Positions 6,618 through 7,009 of a DNA stretch of 7,009 nt are shown piece by piece. Under the pieces are notes generated by a model that saw only the letters and a program-made list of their open reading frames with translations, had not been told where the DNA came from and did not search any database. How positions within the stretch are numbered: position 1 is the first letter of the stretch; every line of letters starts with the position of its first letter. Source of the DNA: Bacteroidales bacterium (GTDB lineage Bacteria; Bacteroidota; Bacteroidia; Bacteroidales; P3); NCBI GenBank assembly GCA_016281475.1, contig JAEEIS010000211.1, forward strand, positions 1 through 7,009. Direction: 5' to 3'. The position numbers and the translations under genes were made by a program.

Positions 6618-7009
6618 ATGAAAAAGAAAATAATTCTAATGGCGCTGTGTGCCGCAACAGCCTTGGCACTCACGAGTTGCCAAGATGATAACGTGACTCC
6701 CACGCTTCCAGAAGAGCTGGAAGAAGAGACATACGCCGGAGGTCGTCTAGGTACGACTTTCAACCAGTCGGCATCGGCATTTGAAGACCCCACACCCGCA
6801 GTGGAGAATGCCGGCATGGTGAATGCCTTCAAGTATGGCGAGTTCTTCTTTGAACATACCGTGACGCAGAATAACCCGCCGTTCAATGGTCTAGGTCCCC
6901 TTTACGTGCGTTCCTCGTGCGAGGCGTGCCATCCGGGCTACGGCCATGGCAGACGCATGGAACGCTATCGTGCTGATGATTGGGCAAACGGGTATCTGCT
7001 GGTAGTGTA
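6618..7009 (+). CDS. Di-haem oxidoreductase-like (DUF1111) lipoprotein, N-terminal part, cut by the window edge
   Basis: Probable c-type cytochrome oxidoreductase of the di-haem family often annotated as thiol oxidoreductase or DUF1111, located outside the cytoplasm. From the ATG at 6618 the frame stays open for 130 codons to the window end. A signal peptide (MKKKIILMALCAATALALTS) leads to lipobox LTSC with Cys21; the next residues QDDN are acidic. The haem-binding motif CEACH (101-105) sits in GPLYVRSSCEACHPGYGHG (93-110 region), matching the first haem site of the family (LGP...SC..CH..dG.G). A second CxxCH is expected beyond the edge. It starts 12 bases after the imelysin stop, so is likely co-transcribed. 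Imelysin genes next to such proteins are a known arrangement. The rest of the protein and any following imelysin gene cannot be seen. Confidence 0.87.
   Translation, partial: MKKKIILMALCAATALALTSCQDDNVTPTLPEELEEETYAGGRLGTTFNQSASAFEDPTPAVENAGMVNAFKYGEFFFEHTVTQNNPPFNGLGPLYVRSSCEACHPGYGHGRRMERYRADDWANGYLLVV

Overview
The window looks like a chromosomal segment from a Bacteroidota genome, most likely order Bacteroidales. The evidence is a DnaK N-terminus of the usual Bacteroidales type, a promoter matching the Bacteroidota -33/-7 pattern (TTG-N20-TATCTTTG before the porin gene), A/T-rich translation starts without clear Shine-Dalgarno sequences, a BlaI/BlaR1-type pair whose peptidase carries a TonB C-terminal domain, and signal peptides of the AxA|Q and LxSC types. 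Coding regions are GC-rich and the intergenic regions are A/T-rich. I cannot name the genus.

Layout, left to right. (1) Positions 1-219, minus strand: the first 73 codons of dnaK. (2) Positions 220-721: a 502-base divergent intergenic region. Its dnaK side holds a promoter that can be read either as a sigma-54-type or as a Bacteroidota housekeeping promoter, with a cluster of TGACA/TGTCA half-sites. Its centre holds two large palindromes side by side. Its murF side holds further inverted repeats. (3) Positions 722-2017, plus strand: murF, the last cytoplasmic amino-acid ligase of peptidoglycan precursor synthesis. (4) Positions 2018-2101: a convergent junction with a C11-A9 homopolymer tract and a strong intrinsic terminator for the minus-strand pair. 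(5) Positions 2102-3969, minus strand: a translationally coupled operon (ATGA overlap) of a BlaI/MecI-family repressor and an M56 membrane peptidase fused to a TonB C-terminal domain. (6) Positions 3970-4120: a divergent promoter region. (7) Positions 4121-7009, plus strand: a tight gene run of an outer-membrane beta-barrel protein with a Glu-rich segment, an imelysin-family (M75) lipoprotein, and the start of a lipoprotein cytochrome-type di-haem oxidoreductase (CxxCH), cut by the window edge.

How the parts may work together. The porin-imelysin-haem protein run resembles the imelysin/DUF1111 clusters linked to iron or other metal handling in bacteria. Here both lipoproteins carry acidic residues directly after the lipid-anchored cysteine, as in Bacteroidota surface lipoproteins, and the barrel has a run unusually rich in glutamate. 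A surface metal-acquisition or redox module is therefore a reasonable inference. The BlaI/M56-TonB pair is divergent from it and shares a 151-base control region, so it may regulate the module. That is not shown by sequence alone. The dnaK and murF parts are housekeeping genes; the unusual material there is in the intergenic DNA.
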